Below are positions 1 through 8,255 of a stretch of 64,000 nt of DNA, piece after piece. The translations under genes were made by a program, and so were the position numbers. Positions within the stretch are counted from its first letter, which is position 1, and each line of letters opens with the position of its first letter. This stretch comes from Bin103 sp002238925 (GTDB lineage: Bacteria; Spirochaetota; Spirochaetia; SZUA-6; Bin103): assembly GCA_965208065.1 (NCBI GenBank), contig OZ242313.1, positions 2,294,001 through 2,358,000 on the forward strand, written 5' to 3'. The notes beneath the pieces were generated by a model. That model was not told the origin of the DNA and ran no database searches. It was given only the letters and a program-made list of their open reading frames with translations.

Positions 1-146
1 GCCTGGAGGTGGAGCCGGATGCCGTCGCAACCGTCATGCAGCGCAGCGGCGAGATTGCCGAGCGCCTGAAGCGGCTCGGTTTCACCTACGTGACCCTGGA
101 CCTGGAAGGGTTCCGTTCCGGCAGCATGAATGAAGTTCTGTCGTGA
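1..146 (+). CDS. larE: LarE C-terminal end, ATP-dependent sacrificial sulfur transferase (partial)
   Basis: Only the last 48 codons lie in the window; the gene begins upstream. The C-terminus reads ...LGFTYVTLDLEGFRSGSMN..., the conserved ending of LarE proteins. LarE inserts sulfur, taken from its own cysteine or from coenzyme A depending on type, into the pyridinium bis-carboxylate made by LarB, in synthesis of the nickel-pincer nucleotide cofactor of lactate racemase. larB and larC follow on the same strand, which strongly supports the call. The sulfur-donor residue lies outside the window, so the LarE type cannot be told. Confidence 0.85.
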   Translation, partial: LEVEPDAVATVMQRSGEIAERLKRLGFTYVTLDLEGFRSGSMNEVLS

Positions 147-173
147 TCGAAGTTCTGGCATGAGCAAGGGGTT

Positions 174-1010
174 GTGGTGACCGAGGAGCCGCTGTCCGAG
201 CTGCTCGCCGCAGTGCGCGATGGAGGTATCGAGGTCGAAGACGCGCTCGAGCGCCTGCGCGGCTTTCCGGTGGACGCCTCGGTGGCGGGGGCGCGCATCG
301 ACACTCACCGCAAGCTGCGCACCGGCGCCGCGGAGGTGGTGTTCTGCCCCGGCAAGACGCCCGAGCAGGTGGCCGCGATCCTCCGGCGCTTGCTCGACCA
401 TCATGGCCGCGCGCTCGGTACCCGCGCTACTCCCGAGTTGGCCCGGCAGGTGCGCGAGCGCCTTCCCGCCGCGGCATACGATCCCGTATCGCGTCTCATC
501 GCACTGGGCTGGCGGCAGGACCGCGATGGGCACGGTGAGCCCCAGACCGGCGCCGGCGTGATGGTGGTGACCGCGGGCACGTCCGACCTGCCGGTGGCCG
601 AGGAGGCGGCGCAGACGCTGGAGTTCCTGGGCGGTCGCGTGGATCGCTGCTACGACGTCGGGGTGGCCGGATTGCATCGGCTGCTGGCGGTCCGTCCGCG
701 GCTGGAGCGCGCGGCCGTGGTGATCTGCGTGGCCGGCATGGAGGGCGCGTTGACCAGCGTGGTAGGCGGCCTGCTGGCCGCGCCGGTGATTGGCGTGCCG
801 ACCAGCGTCGGCTACGGCGCCCACCTCGGCGGGGCGGCGCCGCTGCTGGCAATGCTGAACTCGTGCGCCGCCGGCGTGGCCGTGGTCAACATTGACAATG
901 GCTTCGGGGCGGCGCTGATGGCGCACGCCATCATCCGCCAGGTCGACGCCGCCGGCGCCGGTTCGGTGCGGCCGCCGGATTCGGCAGAGGCGGCGCCGGA
1001 ATCGTCATGA
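174..1010 (+). CDS. larB: LarB, pyridinium-3,5-biscarboxylic acid mononucleotide synthase
   Basis: The 278-residue protein has the LarB layout: an N-terminal helical region (about 1-120) and a C-terminal PurE/AIR-carboxylase-like half with VVTAGTSDLPVAEEA near residue 128 and a glycine-rich GVPTSVGYGAHLGG stretch near 205. LarB carboxylates nicotinic acid adenine dinucleotide and hydrolyses the phosphoanhydride, the first step to the nickel-pincer cofactor. The start is a GTG 27 nt after larE. The stop overlaps the larC ATG by 4 nt (ATGA), so translation is coupled. The target racemase LarA is not in the window. Confidence 0.93.
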   Translation: MVTEEPLSELLAAVRDGGIEVEDALERLRGFPVDASVAGARIDTHRKLRTGAAEVVFCPGKTPEQVAAILRRLLDHHGRALGTRATPELARQVRERLPAAAYDPVSRLIALGWRQDRDGHGEPQTGAGVMVVTAGTSDLPVAEEAAQTLEFLGGRVDRCYDVGVAGLHRLLAVRPRLERAAVVICVAGMEGALTSVVGGLLAAPVIGVPTSVGYGAHLGGAAPLLAMLNSCAAGVAVVNIDNGFGAALMAHAIIRQVDAAGAGSVRPPDSAEAAPESS

Positions 1011-2215
1011 CCGTCGCCTATATCGACTGCATCGCGGGGGTGAGCGGAGACATGCTGCTCGGCGCCCTGCTCGACGCCGGGGTAGCGGAATCGGCACTGC
1101 GTGCGCGGTTGCACGACCTTGCCTTGCCGGGGTTTGCGCTGTCGGTGAGCAAGGTGCAGAAGGTCGGCATTGGCGCGGTCAAGGTCGACGTGCAGGTGAC
1201 CGATCACGCCACCGAGCGGCACGTGCCGGCGATTATCGACCTGGTCGAGCGGAGCGCGGTTGCGGACAACGTCAAGCGGCGCGCGGCAGCCATATTCCGG
1301 CGCCTCGGCGAGGTGGAGGCGGCGATTCACGGCACCACCCCGGAGCGCGTGCACCTGCATGAGCTGGGCGGTATCGACACCATCGTCGACGTGGTGGGCG
1401 TGCTGATCGGGTTCGACTTGCTGGGGGTGGACAAGGTGGTGTGCTCGCCGCTGCCGCTGGCGCGCGGGTTCGTGGACGCCGCGCACGGGCGGATGCCGCT
1501 GCCGGCGCCGGCCACGGCGGCGCTGCTGGAAGGGGTACCGGTAACCGGCGCCGAGGTGACCGGCGAGCTGGTCACGCCCACCGGCGCGGCCCTGGTCACC
1601 GCGCTGGCCGCCGAGTTCGGCCCGCTGCCCACCATGGAGCTGGCCGCCACCGGCTACGGCGCCGGCAACGCGGACCGCGCTATCCCGAACGTGGTACGGC
1701 TGCTGGTAGGCCGCGCACCGGCGAGCGGCGCGGCAGTTGACGACGACGTGCCCGCCGAACCGCTGTACGTGGTCGAGACCAACATCGACGACATGAACCC
1801 GGAGTGGTACGACTACGTGAGCGCCGCGCTGTTCGCTGCCGGCGCCCGGGAGGTGTTCACGCAGCCGGCGGCGATGAAGAAAAACCGGCCCGCCACGTTG
1901 CTCAGTGTATTGTGCCGTCCGGACGACCGTGCCGCGCTGCGCCGCATCCTGTTCCGCGAGACCACCACCATCGGCGTGCGCGAGTATCCGGTGCAGCGCT
2001 ACGCCCTGCAGCGCGCGGCGGCAACCGTGGAGACCGGCTACGGGGCGGTCCGCGTCAAGATAGTGCAGGGCGCCGGCGTCGAGCGCCGCTGGACCCCGGA
2101 GTATGACGACTGCCGGCGCGCAGCCGAGGCCACCGGAATGCCGCTGCAGGAGGTGTACCGCCGCGCCCTGGAAGCCGCGCGCGACTTGCCGGCCGCTATT
2201 CCTGCCACGCGTTGA
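1007..2215 (+). CDS. larC: LarC, nickel-pincer cofactor nickel insertase
   Basis: The 402-residue protein begins with the family signature YIDCIAGVSGDMLLGALLD and carries HLHELGGIDTIVDVVG near residue 112. LarC is a CTP-dependent cyclometallase that inserts nickel into the sulfur-bearing cofactor. In Lactobacillus larC is split and joined by programmed frameshifting; here LarC1 and LarC2 parts form one continuous frame, with the C-terminal part (VETNIDDMNPEWYDYV onwards) starting near residue 255. It is the last gene of the larE-B-C operon and is followed by a hairpin. Confidence 0.94.
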   Translation: MTVAYIDCIAGVSGDMLLGALLDAGVAESALRARLHDLALPGFALSVSKVQKVGIGAVKVDVQVTDHATERHVPAIIDLVERSAVADNVKRRAAAIFRRLGEVEAAIHGTTPERVHLHELGGIDTIVDVVGVLIGFDLLGVDKVVCSPLPLARGFVDAAHGRMPLPAPATAALLEGVPVTGAEVTGELVTPTGAALVTALAAEFGPLPTMELAATGYGAGNADRAIPNVVRLLVGRAPASGAAVDDDVPAEPLYVVETNIDDMNPEWYDYVSAALFAAGAREVFTQPAAMKKNRPATLLSVLCRPDDRAALRRILFRETTTIGVREYPVQRYALQRAAATVETGYGAVRVKIVQGAGVERRWTPEYDDCRRAAEATGMPLQEVYRRALEAARDLPAAIPATR

Positions 2216-2219
2216 CCGT

Positions 2220-2246
2220 CCCGGCATGGGTCCGGAGCATGCCGGG
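2220..2246. terminator. Stem-loop between convergent larC and epimerase genes
   Basis: A perfect 9-bp inverted repeat, CCCGGCATG / CATGCCGGG, with a 9-nt loop starts 5 nt after the larC stop and ends 5 nt before the end of the convergent epimerase gene. Position suits a bidirectional transcription end, but no U-tract follows on either strand, so intrinsic termination is an inference. Confidence 0.5.
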
Positions 2247-2251
2247 CGCGG

Positions 2252-3208
2252 CTATCCGCCCGCGGCGGTGGAGGCTGTGGTCTTGCGGATGATGTCGTCG
2301 ACCATCTCGCGCACGCCGAAGCGCGGCCGCCAGCCGAGTTCCGCCGCAATCAGGCCGCAGTCAATGTGCCACTCGCGGTAGCCGCTCACCACCTGCATGA
2401 TCACCGGGTCGGGCGCGAAGCTGAACCGTGCGTCCGGCAGGGTGCGCCGCACGTGGGCGATCATCTCGCTCACCACCACCCGTCCCGAGGCGACGTTGTA
2501 GATGCGCCCGGGAGCCTCCGGCGCGGTGGCCAGGCGAGCGAGCGCGCTGACCGCGTCGTCGAGGTACACCACGGGATAGGCCGTGTCCTCGGTCACCTCG
2601 ACCGCGTACGGCTCGCCGCGCGCCGCCTTCTCCGGGATCAGCGAGGTGAACAGGCTCGCCGACCCGGCGGCTTGCCGGAACGGCCCGGTGACCGCCGCCA
2701 TGCGGACGGCGCGCACGTCCATGCCGTGGCGGCGCACGTGCAGCAGCCCCATCTCCTCGGCGCAGCGCTTGGTGTACCCGTACCAGCCGTCCGGCTCGGT
2801 GGCCATGCCCTCCCGGATCGGCTGCGGCAGGCCGCGGCCGTAGACTCCGATGGTACTTGCCAGCACCACCCGCCGCTTGCCGTGCTCGCGCGCGGCGTCC
2901 AGCACGTGGAACGTGCCGCTCACGTTGACGGCCATCCCAAGCGCCGGGTCGCGGTCGCAGCCGGCGGTGAGCAGGCCGGCAAGGTGGACAATCGGGTCGT
3001 CGCTGCCACTCGCCGCCACCGCCGCGCGCACGGCCGCGGCGTCACGGATGTCGCCGCTGGTGAAGCGCATGTCGGCGGGCCAGTGTACGCCGGCGTCTGC
3101 CTGCGGCGCGGCCAGATCGAATCCGGCGACAGCGCGGCCTTCCGAGACGAAGTGGCGGGCCAGCGCCCGGCCGATGAACCCGGCGCCGCCGGTAATGAGT
3201 ATCGCCAC
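2252..3208 (-). CDS. NAD-dependent epimerase/dehydratase (extended SDR)
   Basis: The protein opens with ILITGGAGFIGRALARHF, the GxxGxxG dinucleotide-binding motif of extended short-chain dehydrogenases, and has the catalytic YxxxK as YGYTKRCAEE near residue 153. Such enzymes epimerise or dehydrate nucleotide-sugars or oxidise sugar acids; the substrate cannot be read from the sequence. The GTG at 3208 is chosen because it places the Rossmann strand at the N-terminus; the open frame extends 39 codons further upstream without family-like sequence. It converges on larC. Confidence 0.85.
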   Translation of the reverse strand: MAILITGGAGFIGRALARHFVSEGRAVAGFDLAAPQADAGVHWPADMRFTSGDIRDAAAVRAAVAASGSDDPIVHLAGLLTAGCDRDPALGMAVNVSGTFHVLDAAREHGKRRVVLASTIGVYGRGLPQPIREGMATEPDGWYGYTKRCAEEMGLLHVRRHGMDVRAVRMAAVTGPFRQAAGSASLFTSLIPEKAARGEPYAVEVTEDTAYPVVYLDDAVSALARLATAPEAPGRIYNVASGRVVVSEMIAHVRRTLPDARFSFAPDPVIMQVVSGYREWHIDCGLIAAELGWRPRFGVREMVDDIIRKTTASTAAGG

Positions 3209-3337
3209 GCTGCCATCATAGCGGCCTGTGCGGGCGCCGGCCACTCGACCCCGCACCGCCCGGTGTAGCATCGGACCATCAAGAGAACGCGGCGTTAACT
3301 GCGGCGCCGCTCCCCCCGATACCAATAGTGAGACATC

Positions 3338-4678
3338 ATGAACACACCCTCACTCAAGGTACCGAGATCGATCCCTTCTCCAGGACCGCGCCACCAGGCG
3401 TCCGCGAGCGTCCTGCGGGCGGCCGCCGTTGCGCTACTAGCCGCCGGCGCCATGCTGGCGGTGTCGTGCGCGACGACCGATTCGGTGCCGGAACCGGGCG
3501 CCGCGCTCTCCGGCGCTGCACCGCCGCTCGCCGACGAGGTGCGCGCCGTGTGGGTGGTACGCCAGTCGCTGTCCAGTCCGGCTGCCGCACGCGACGTGGT
3601 GAAGCAGGCTGCCGCCGGCGGGTTCAACACGCTGATCGTGCAGGTACGGGGGCGCGGCGATGCGCTGTACCGCTCGTCACTGGAGCCGCGCCCCGAGTTC
3701 CTGGATGGCCAGCCGGACTTCGATCCGCTGCAGCTGGTGCTTCAGGAGGCACGCGCGCGCGGCATGGCGGTGCATGCGTGGGTGAACGCCTACCTGGTTT
3801 GGGGACCGGTCGATCCGCCGCGCCATCCCGGACACCTGGTGAACGCGCACCCCGAGTGGCTTGCGGTGCCGCATGCGCTCGGCCGCGATCTGTACCACGT
3901 CGATCCGCGCGATCCGGCCTACGTGCGGCGCCTGACCGACTATTCCGCCGCCAACATCGACGTGGTGGAGGGGTTGTACACCAGTCCCTCCCACCCGGGT
4001 GTGCAGGAGCGCCTGGTCGCGGTGTGGAGCGAGTTGGCGGCCGGCTATGATCTGGACGGCATCCACCACGATTACATCCGCTTCGCCACCTCGGCGTTCG
4101 ACTACTCGCGCACCACGCTGGAACGGTTCCAGGCGTGGGTGAAGCCGCGTATCGCCGCGCACCGCCACCAAGCGCTGCTGACCGCGGCGCGGGACGATCC
4201 CTACGCGTTCGCCGAGGCGCTGCCCGACCAGTGGGACCGGTTCCGCCGCGACAGCGTCTCCGACCTGGTGCGCCGCGTCTACACGGCCGTCAAGGAGCGC
4301 CGCCCCGGCCTGACGGTGACCGCCGCGGTGCTGCCGGAGTGGCGTTCGGCCGCCCGGTGGCGGTTCCAGGACTGGAACTCGTGGCTGGCCGAGGGCACCC
4401 TCGACGTGGCGGTGCCGATGGCCTACACGACCGACTCCGAGGAGTTCCACCGCTGGGTCGACGCGGCGCTGGACGTTGCCGGCTCTCCGGATCGCGTATG
4501 GGCCGGGGTGGGTGCGTACCGCAACCCCGTGGACCTGACGGTCGAGCAGATCGATCAGGCCCGCGCGATCGGGGTCAGCGGGGTCGTCGTGTTCTCCTAC
4601 AACCAGGCCTCCGAAGCCCCGCCTCCGGATGGCGCGGCGGCGGCGCTGCAGCGCATCGGCCTTGAGGCGTTCCGTTAG
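3338..4678 (+). CDS. GHL10-type glycoside-hydrolase-like lipoprotein (UPF0748/YngK family)
   Basis: The 446-residue protein has an N-terminal hydrophobic segment ending in a lipobox (LAVSC near residue 45), so it is probably an outer-surface or periplasm-facing lipoprotein. The rest resembles the glycosyl-hydrolase-like 10 (DUF187) TIM barrel: EVRAVWVV and GFNTLIVQVRGRGDALY in the first strands, DGIHHDYIRF in the middle and VAVPMAYT near the end. Related proteins are thought to act on peptidoglycan or other polysaccharides, but activity is poorly characterised. The N-terminus is long before the lipobox, so a later start is possible. Confidence 0.85.
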   Translation: MNTPSLKVPRSIPSPGPRHQASASVLRAAAVALLAAGAMLAVSCATTDSVPEPGAALSGAAPPLADEVRAVWVVRQSLSSPAAARDVVKQAAAGGFNTLIVQVRGRGDALYRSSLEPRPEFLDGQPDFDPLQLVLQEARARGMAVHAWVNAYLVWGPVDPPRHPGHLVNAHPEWLAVPHALGRDLYHVDPRDPAYVRRLTDYSAANIDVVEGLYTSPSHPGVQERLVAVWSELAAGYDLDGIHHDYIRFATSAFDYSRTTLERFQAWVKPRIAAHRHQALLTAARDDPYAFAEALPDQWDRFRRDSVSDLVRRVYTAVKERRPGLTVTAAVLPEWRSAARWRFQDWNSWLAEGTLDVAVPMAYTTDSEEFHRWVDAALDVAGSPDRVWAGVGAYRNPVDLTVEQIDQARAIGVSGVVVFSYNQASEAPPPDGAAAALQRIGLEAFR

Positions 4679-4749
4679 TTGCTCCTGACCGTCGTTGTCG
4701 TTCCACGGCCGCACGGCTATCATGGTTGCCGGCGTCACGGAGGTGCCGA

Positions 4750-5508
4750 ATGACCGTAACTACCGACCGCGTCCAGCAATACCGGCAGGACGGCATCCTG
4801 TTCCCGATCGACCTGTTCAGCGGCGACGAGATAGCCGCCTACCGGCGCGAGTTCGACCGCTTGGACGAAACCGAGGGCATTGACCGCCCGCAGGAGCGCA
4901 ACCGCCAGCGCCACTTCGACCTGGAGTTCGTGTGGCGGTTGGCGTCGAATCCGGCGCTTATCGGGATCATGCGGGAACTGATGGGGCCGGACCTGCTGCT
5001 GATGGCCACCGACTTCTTCGTCAAGTATGGCGACCCGGACGCCAACGCGTTCGTGGCCTGGCACCAGGACGTGACCTACTGGGGGCTGCAGCCGCCCGAT
5101 GCGCACACCGCCTGGATCGCGCTCGACGACAGCGACGTCGGGAACGGCGCCATGCGCGTCATCCCCGGCTCGCACCGGCGCGGCATTGTCACTCACGGCA
5201 CATCCGAACGCGACGGCAACGTACTCAGCATCAACCAGGAGATCCCCGACGAGCTGGTCGATACCTCCTCGGCGGTAGACGTGGTGCTGCGCGCCGGCCA
5301 GATGTCGATCCACGACGGCCACCTGTTCCACGCCAGCCAGCCCAACCGCTCCCACCGGCGCCGCTGCGGCATGACCGTGCGCTTCATCCGCCCCGACGTG
5401 CGCCAGGCCACGGACAACTCGCTCGGCTCCGACTGGCGCCCGATCCTGCTCGCCGGCGAGGACCGCCACCACAACTTCACCCTCGCCGAGCCCCCGTTCC
5501 CCGACTGA
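4750..5508 (+). CDS. Phytanoyl-CoA dioxygenase (PhyH) family Fe(II)/2-oxoglutarate oxygenase
   Basis: The 252-residue protein has the PhyH double-stranded beta-helix pattern: WHQD (His105, Asp107) gives the HxD half of the iron-binding facial triad, HLFHASQPN near residue 194 gives the distal His, and downstream arginines could bind 2-oxoglutarate. The family hydroxylates diverse small molecules; the substrate here is unknown. The ATG at 4750 is chosen over an upstream in-frame codon because GGAGG lies just before it. It is the first of three unlinked PhyH genes in the window. Confidence 0.88.
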   Translation: MTVTTDRVQQYRQDGILFPIDLFSGDEIAAYRREFDRLDETEGIDRPQERNRQRHFDLEFVWRLASNPALIGIMRELMGPDLLLMATDFFVKYGDPDANAFVAWHQDVTYWGLQPPDAHTAWIALDDSDVGNGAMRVIPGSHRRGIVTHGTSERDGNVLSINQEIPDELVDTSSAVDVVLRAGQMSIHDGHLFHASQPNRSHRRRCGMTVRFIRPDVRQATDNSLGSDWRPILLAGEDRHHNFTLAEPPFPD

Positions 5509-5524
5509 CGTGCGGTTGACCGCG

Positions 5525-5541
5525 GTGCTACTCAGTAGTAC
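5525..5541. promoter_or_regulatory. Imperfect palindrome ahead of the ParDE-type pair
   Basis: GTGCTACTCAGTAGTAC is a near-perfect dyad (8+1+8, one mismatched pair) 10 nt upstream of the antitoxin GTG. ParD/RHH antitoxins usually repress their own promoter through such dyads, so this is a candidate operator. Binding is inferred, not shown. Confidence 0.4.
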
Positions 5542-5551
5542 CCTTGGGCTC

Positions 5552-5827
5552 GTGGCGGTCAAATCCTCGATTTCACTTACCGACGAGCAGCACGCGTTTG
5601 CACGAGCACTGGTCGAGGCGGGGCGCTATTCGAGCGTCAGCGCGGTCCTGCAGCAGGGCGTCGAACTGCTGCGGCGGCGAGTGGACGCCGAGGAGCTGGA
5701 GACCGCGGCGCTGCGCGAGCTGCTGTCTCGCCGCCGCGACGCCGAGGTTGTCAGTGCCGAGCGGATGGACACGCTGCTCGGCAACATGATTGCGGGCAAG
5801 CGCCGCGCGCATGGCCTTCCAACTTGA
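5552..5827 (+). CDS. ParD-like antitoxin (ribbon-helix-helix)
   Basis: The 91-residue protein starts VKSSISLTDEQHAFARALVEAGRYSSVSAV, a typical ParD N-terminus: a short beta strand then the helix-turn-helix of RHH DNA-binding antitoxins. The C-terminal part is charged and should wrap the toxin. The GTG start at 5552 fits the family start; the frame runs upstream without similarity. It overlaps the ParE-like toxin by 17 nt, as expected for a type II TA operon. Confidence 0.82.
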   Translation: MAVKSSISLTDEQHAFARALVEAGRYSSVSAVLQQGVELLRRRVDAEELETAALRELLSRRRDAEVVSAERMDTLLGNMIAGKRRAHGLPT

Positions 5828-6158
5828 GTTCGCAGCCGACGCCGAACGCGATTTCGGGCTCATATTCGATCATCTGCTGCGCAGTTACCTCGGCTTCGGC
5901 GAGCGCCTGGAAAGCGCGCTCGATCACGCCGCGGCGCGGACACTCGAGATCCGCGCGGATGCCGAACGCATCCTGGACGCCCCCCATCGGGGCGAACGCC
6001 ACGACGACATCCTGCCCGGGTTGCGGCACCTCGCGATCGGACGTGCGGTCTACTGGTTCGATGTCGACGAGTCGCGCGCCGCGGTGCGCGTCCTGGCGGT
6101 GTTCTTCGGCGGCCAGGACCATGTCCGCCACATGATGGCCCGGCTACTCCAGGACTGA
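5811..6158 (+). CDS. ParE/RelE-superfamily toxin
   Basis: The 115-residue protein has the ParE fold pattern: FQLEFAADAERDFGLIFDHLL at the N-terminus, a middle helix, then LPGLRHLAIGRAVYWFDVDESRAAVRVLAVFFGGQD, matching the C-terminal beta strands ending in the 'V..ifhgrqD' signature. ParE toxins poison DNA gyrase. It is translationally coupled to the ParD-like gene. A group II intron begins about 90 nt downstream. Confidence 0.82.
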   Translation: MAFQLEFAADAERDFGLIFDHLLRSYLGFGERLESALDHAAARTLEIRADAERILDAPHRGERHDDILPGLRHLAIGRAVYWFDVDESRAAVRVLAVFFGGQDHVRHMMARLLQD

Positions 6159-6760
6159 GCGGCGTGAGGGGCTTCTGATACCGTGTCTGTTCGTAATAGT
6201 GACGGTGTTGATGTACAATTTTCTTGGCGACGGACTGCGCGATGCGTGCGTCCAGCAAAGGCTGGCGCGTTCAGCGGGAGACAGACCCGCCGGGGTAAGA
6301 GCCAGAGCCCCGTAGCTTGAGTGACGGAGAGGAGGGAAACTGATGATCTGAAGCTCACTGACACGGCCATCAGAAAGGGTGGTCAGCGAGTCACCGGGCC
6401 GTAGCGAGAGCGAACGCACAGGTGGCCACGAAACATTCATGCCCCGGAGGCCGAATCTCCGTAACGCGGATGAAGGCAGCATGACGCAGCGCAAACTGGC
6501 TGAAGCGCTGTAGCACTCCGGCGTGGTGGTAGCGACGGCACGGTGACGAGGACGCGCGAAAGCAACTGGAGAAGCCCTCCTCGCCCCGGCGAGAAATCGG
6601 CGGTAGCAGGTAGGCCGTATAACCGGACACCGGGAAATCGGCTGACAGGCGAGAGGGTGGCGGAGGGGTTGGTAGTACCGAGGAAGCCGGGTAACTCCGG
6701 TGGAGGGAAGCGGCCCTGCTGTCTGTAACGACTTCGACAACAACGGGAGGCAGAGGCGAG

Positions 6761-8080
6761 ATGAGAAATGCGCCGATCAAGCTGCGGGACCTGAGGCGAA
6801 GGATATACGTGAAGGCGAAGGCAGAACCGGAATGGCGATTCTGGGGCCTGTACGTACACGTGTGCAAGCTGGAAACACTGCGCGAAGCATACGCGTTGGC
6901 CAAGAGGAACAACGGAAGCCCCGGGATAGACGGGGTGACGTTCGAAGCCATCGAGGCCAGCGGCGTGGAGGGTTTCCTCGAGCAGTTACGTGGCGAACTG
7001 GCAACGGGCGAGTACCTGCCGCTGAGGAACCGGAGACAGGAGATACCGAAGGACGGGGGCAAGGTCCGCGTGCTGGGGATTCCGGCGATCCGGGACCGGG
7101 TGGTGCAAGGGGCGCTCAAGCTGATAGTGGAGCCGATCTTCGAGGCCGATTTTCAATCGGGGTCGTATGGCTACCGACCGCGGCGCAGTGCGCATGCGGC
7201 GGTGCAACGAGTCGCGGAAGCAATCGTGTGTGGCAAGACGCGCGTGATCGACGTCGACCTGAGCAGCTACTTTGACAATATCCGGCATCATCTGCTGCTG
7301 GAGAAGGTAGCGCGGAGGGTAAACGACGGGAACGTGCTGAGGCTGCTCAAGAAGATTCTGAAGGCGAACGGGAAGAAGGGGGTACCGCAGGGCGGGGTGA
7401 TCTCACCCTTGCTGAGCAACGTGTACCTGAATGAGGTGGACCGGATGCTGGAGCGGGCCAAGGAAAGGACCCGCACCGGGCGGTACACGCATGTGGAATA
7501 TGCACGTTGGGCGGACGACCTGGTGATTCTCGTGGACGAACACCGCCGGCAGGACTGGCTGCTGGCGGCGGCCGAGAAGCGACTACGGGAGGAATTGGAG
7601 CTCCTACAGGTAGAAGTGAACGAGGACAAGAGCCGGACGGTGGACCTGGCGAAGGGCGAGAGCTTCGGATTCCTGGGGTTTGAGTTCCAGCGCGTACGCA
7701 GTCGGCGGGGAGTGTGGCGACCCCACTACACCCCGCAGATCAAGAAGCGGACCGCGCTGTTGCGCAAGCTCAAGGAGATATTCCGACGGTATCAGTCACG
7801 ACTGGTGGGACGGGTGGTGACGATCATCAACCCGATCCTGCGGGGGTGGGTGAACTACTTCGCGATCGGGCATTCGAGTCGGTGTTTTGGCTACGTTCGC
7901 CGCTGGGTGGAGAAGAAGATACGGCGGCACATGATGCGGGCTCGCCATCGCCGTGGATTCGGTTGGAAGAGGTGGAGTACGAAGGGGCTGTATGAGCGGC
8001 TGGGACTGTACGGAGACTACCGTCGAGTCCGGTGGCCGCCGGCTGCTGGGAAAGCGCTCCCGACCGGAGCGGCCACATAA
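6761..8080 (+). CDS. ltrA: Group II intron reverse transcriptase/maturase
   Basis: The 439-residue protein has intron RT blocks in order: KVRVLGIPAIRDRVVQGALK (about 104), FQSGSYGYRPRRSAHAAV (about 132), VIDVDLSSYFDNI (about 163), PQGGVISPLLSNVYLNEVD (about 208) and the catalytic box as YARWADDLVIL (about 247), where the usual YADD is WADD. The X/maturase domain follows with RGWVNYF (about 365). No HNH endonuclease domain is present, so mobility would use nicked or single-stranded targets. An ATG preceded by GGGAGGCAGAGGCGAG gives a clear ribosome site. Confidence 0.95.
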   Translation: MRNAPIKLRDLRRRIYVKAKAEPEWRFWGLYVHVCKLETLREAYALAKRNNGSPGIDGVTFEAIEASGVEGFLEQLRGELATGEYLPLRNRRQEIPKDGGKVRVLGIPAIRDRVVQGALKLIVEPIFEADFQSGSYGYRPRRSAHAAVQRVAEAIVCGKTRVIDVDLSSYFDNIRHHLLLEKVARRVNDGNVLRLLKKILKANGKKGVPQGGVISPLLSNVYLNEVDRMLERAKERTRTGRYTHVEYARWADDLVILVDEHRRQDWLLAAAEKRLREELELLQVEVNEDKSRTVDLAKGESFGFLGFEFQRVRSRRGVWRPHYTPQIKKRTALLRKLKEIFRRYQSRLVGRVVTIINPILRGWVNYFAIGHSSRCFGYVRRWVEKKIRRHMMRARHRRGFGWKRWSTKGLYERLGLYGDYRRVRWPPAAGKALPTGAAT

Positions 8081-8103
8081 CCCTTGACGCGAAGCAGACA
8101 GGA

Positions 8104-8136
8104 AAGCGTAGTGCGGGAGATCCGCATGCTGCGTTT
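8104..8136 (+). ncRNA. Group II intron domain V hairpin
   Basis: AAGCGTAG (8104-8111) pairs with CTGCGTTT (8129-8136), TGCGG (8112-8116) pairs with CCGCA (8122-8126), with a two-base TG bulge at 8127-8128 and a GAGA cap. This reproduces the AGC-bearing catalytic hairpin of domain V at 33 nt, one shorter than the usual 34. It lies 23 nt after the maturase stop, the expected place. Confidence 0.8.
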
Positions 8137-8255
8137 GAGGAGGCGGGGACTGGAAACGTGACCATGGGGACCGGCTCCACCGGACCCACAGTCGGCGCGC
8201 CAGTCCTCGACCCTACCGCAGACCCCTATCGTTGATTGCGGAGGAGTGGAAAGGT

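Larger units (their letters stand above)
6246..8216 (+). mobile_element. Group II intron with internal maturase
   Basis: The 5' end is placed at GTGCG (6246), matching the GUGYG consensus and followed by a structured, ORF-poor 510-nt leader of domain I-III type. The maturase ORF sits in the domain IV position, a domain V hairpin follows at 8104-8136, and a long helix at 8144-8209 (CGGGGACTGG pairing with CCAGTCCTCG) fits domain VI. An A at 8210 would be the branch point 6 nt before a 3' end in CCCTAC at about 8216. Ends are good to a few bases at the 5' side and less certain at the 3' side. It lies between a TA pair and the leader of a GH32 operon, so it seems to interrupt no protein gene. 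Confidence 0.8.

Noticed and set aside
2220..2246. Classical rho-independent terminator after larC
   Set aside because: The stem is strong but no U-run follows on either strand, so I call it only a candidate stem-loop.
6144..7119. Minus-strand open frames of 140-242 codons in the intron 5' region
   Set aside because: The region is structured intron RNA (domains I-III); the frames show no similarity beyond translated group II intron RNA.
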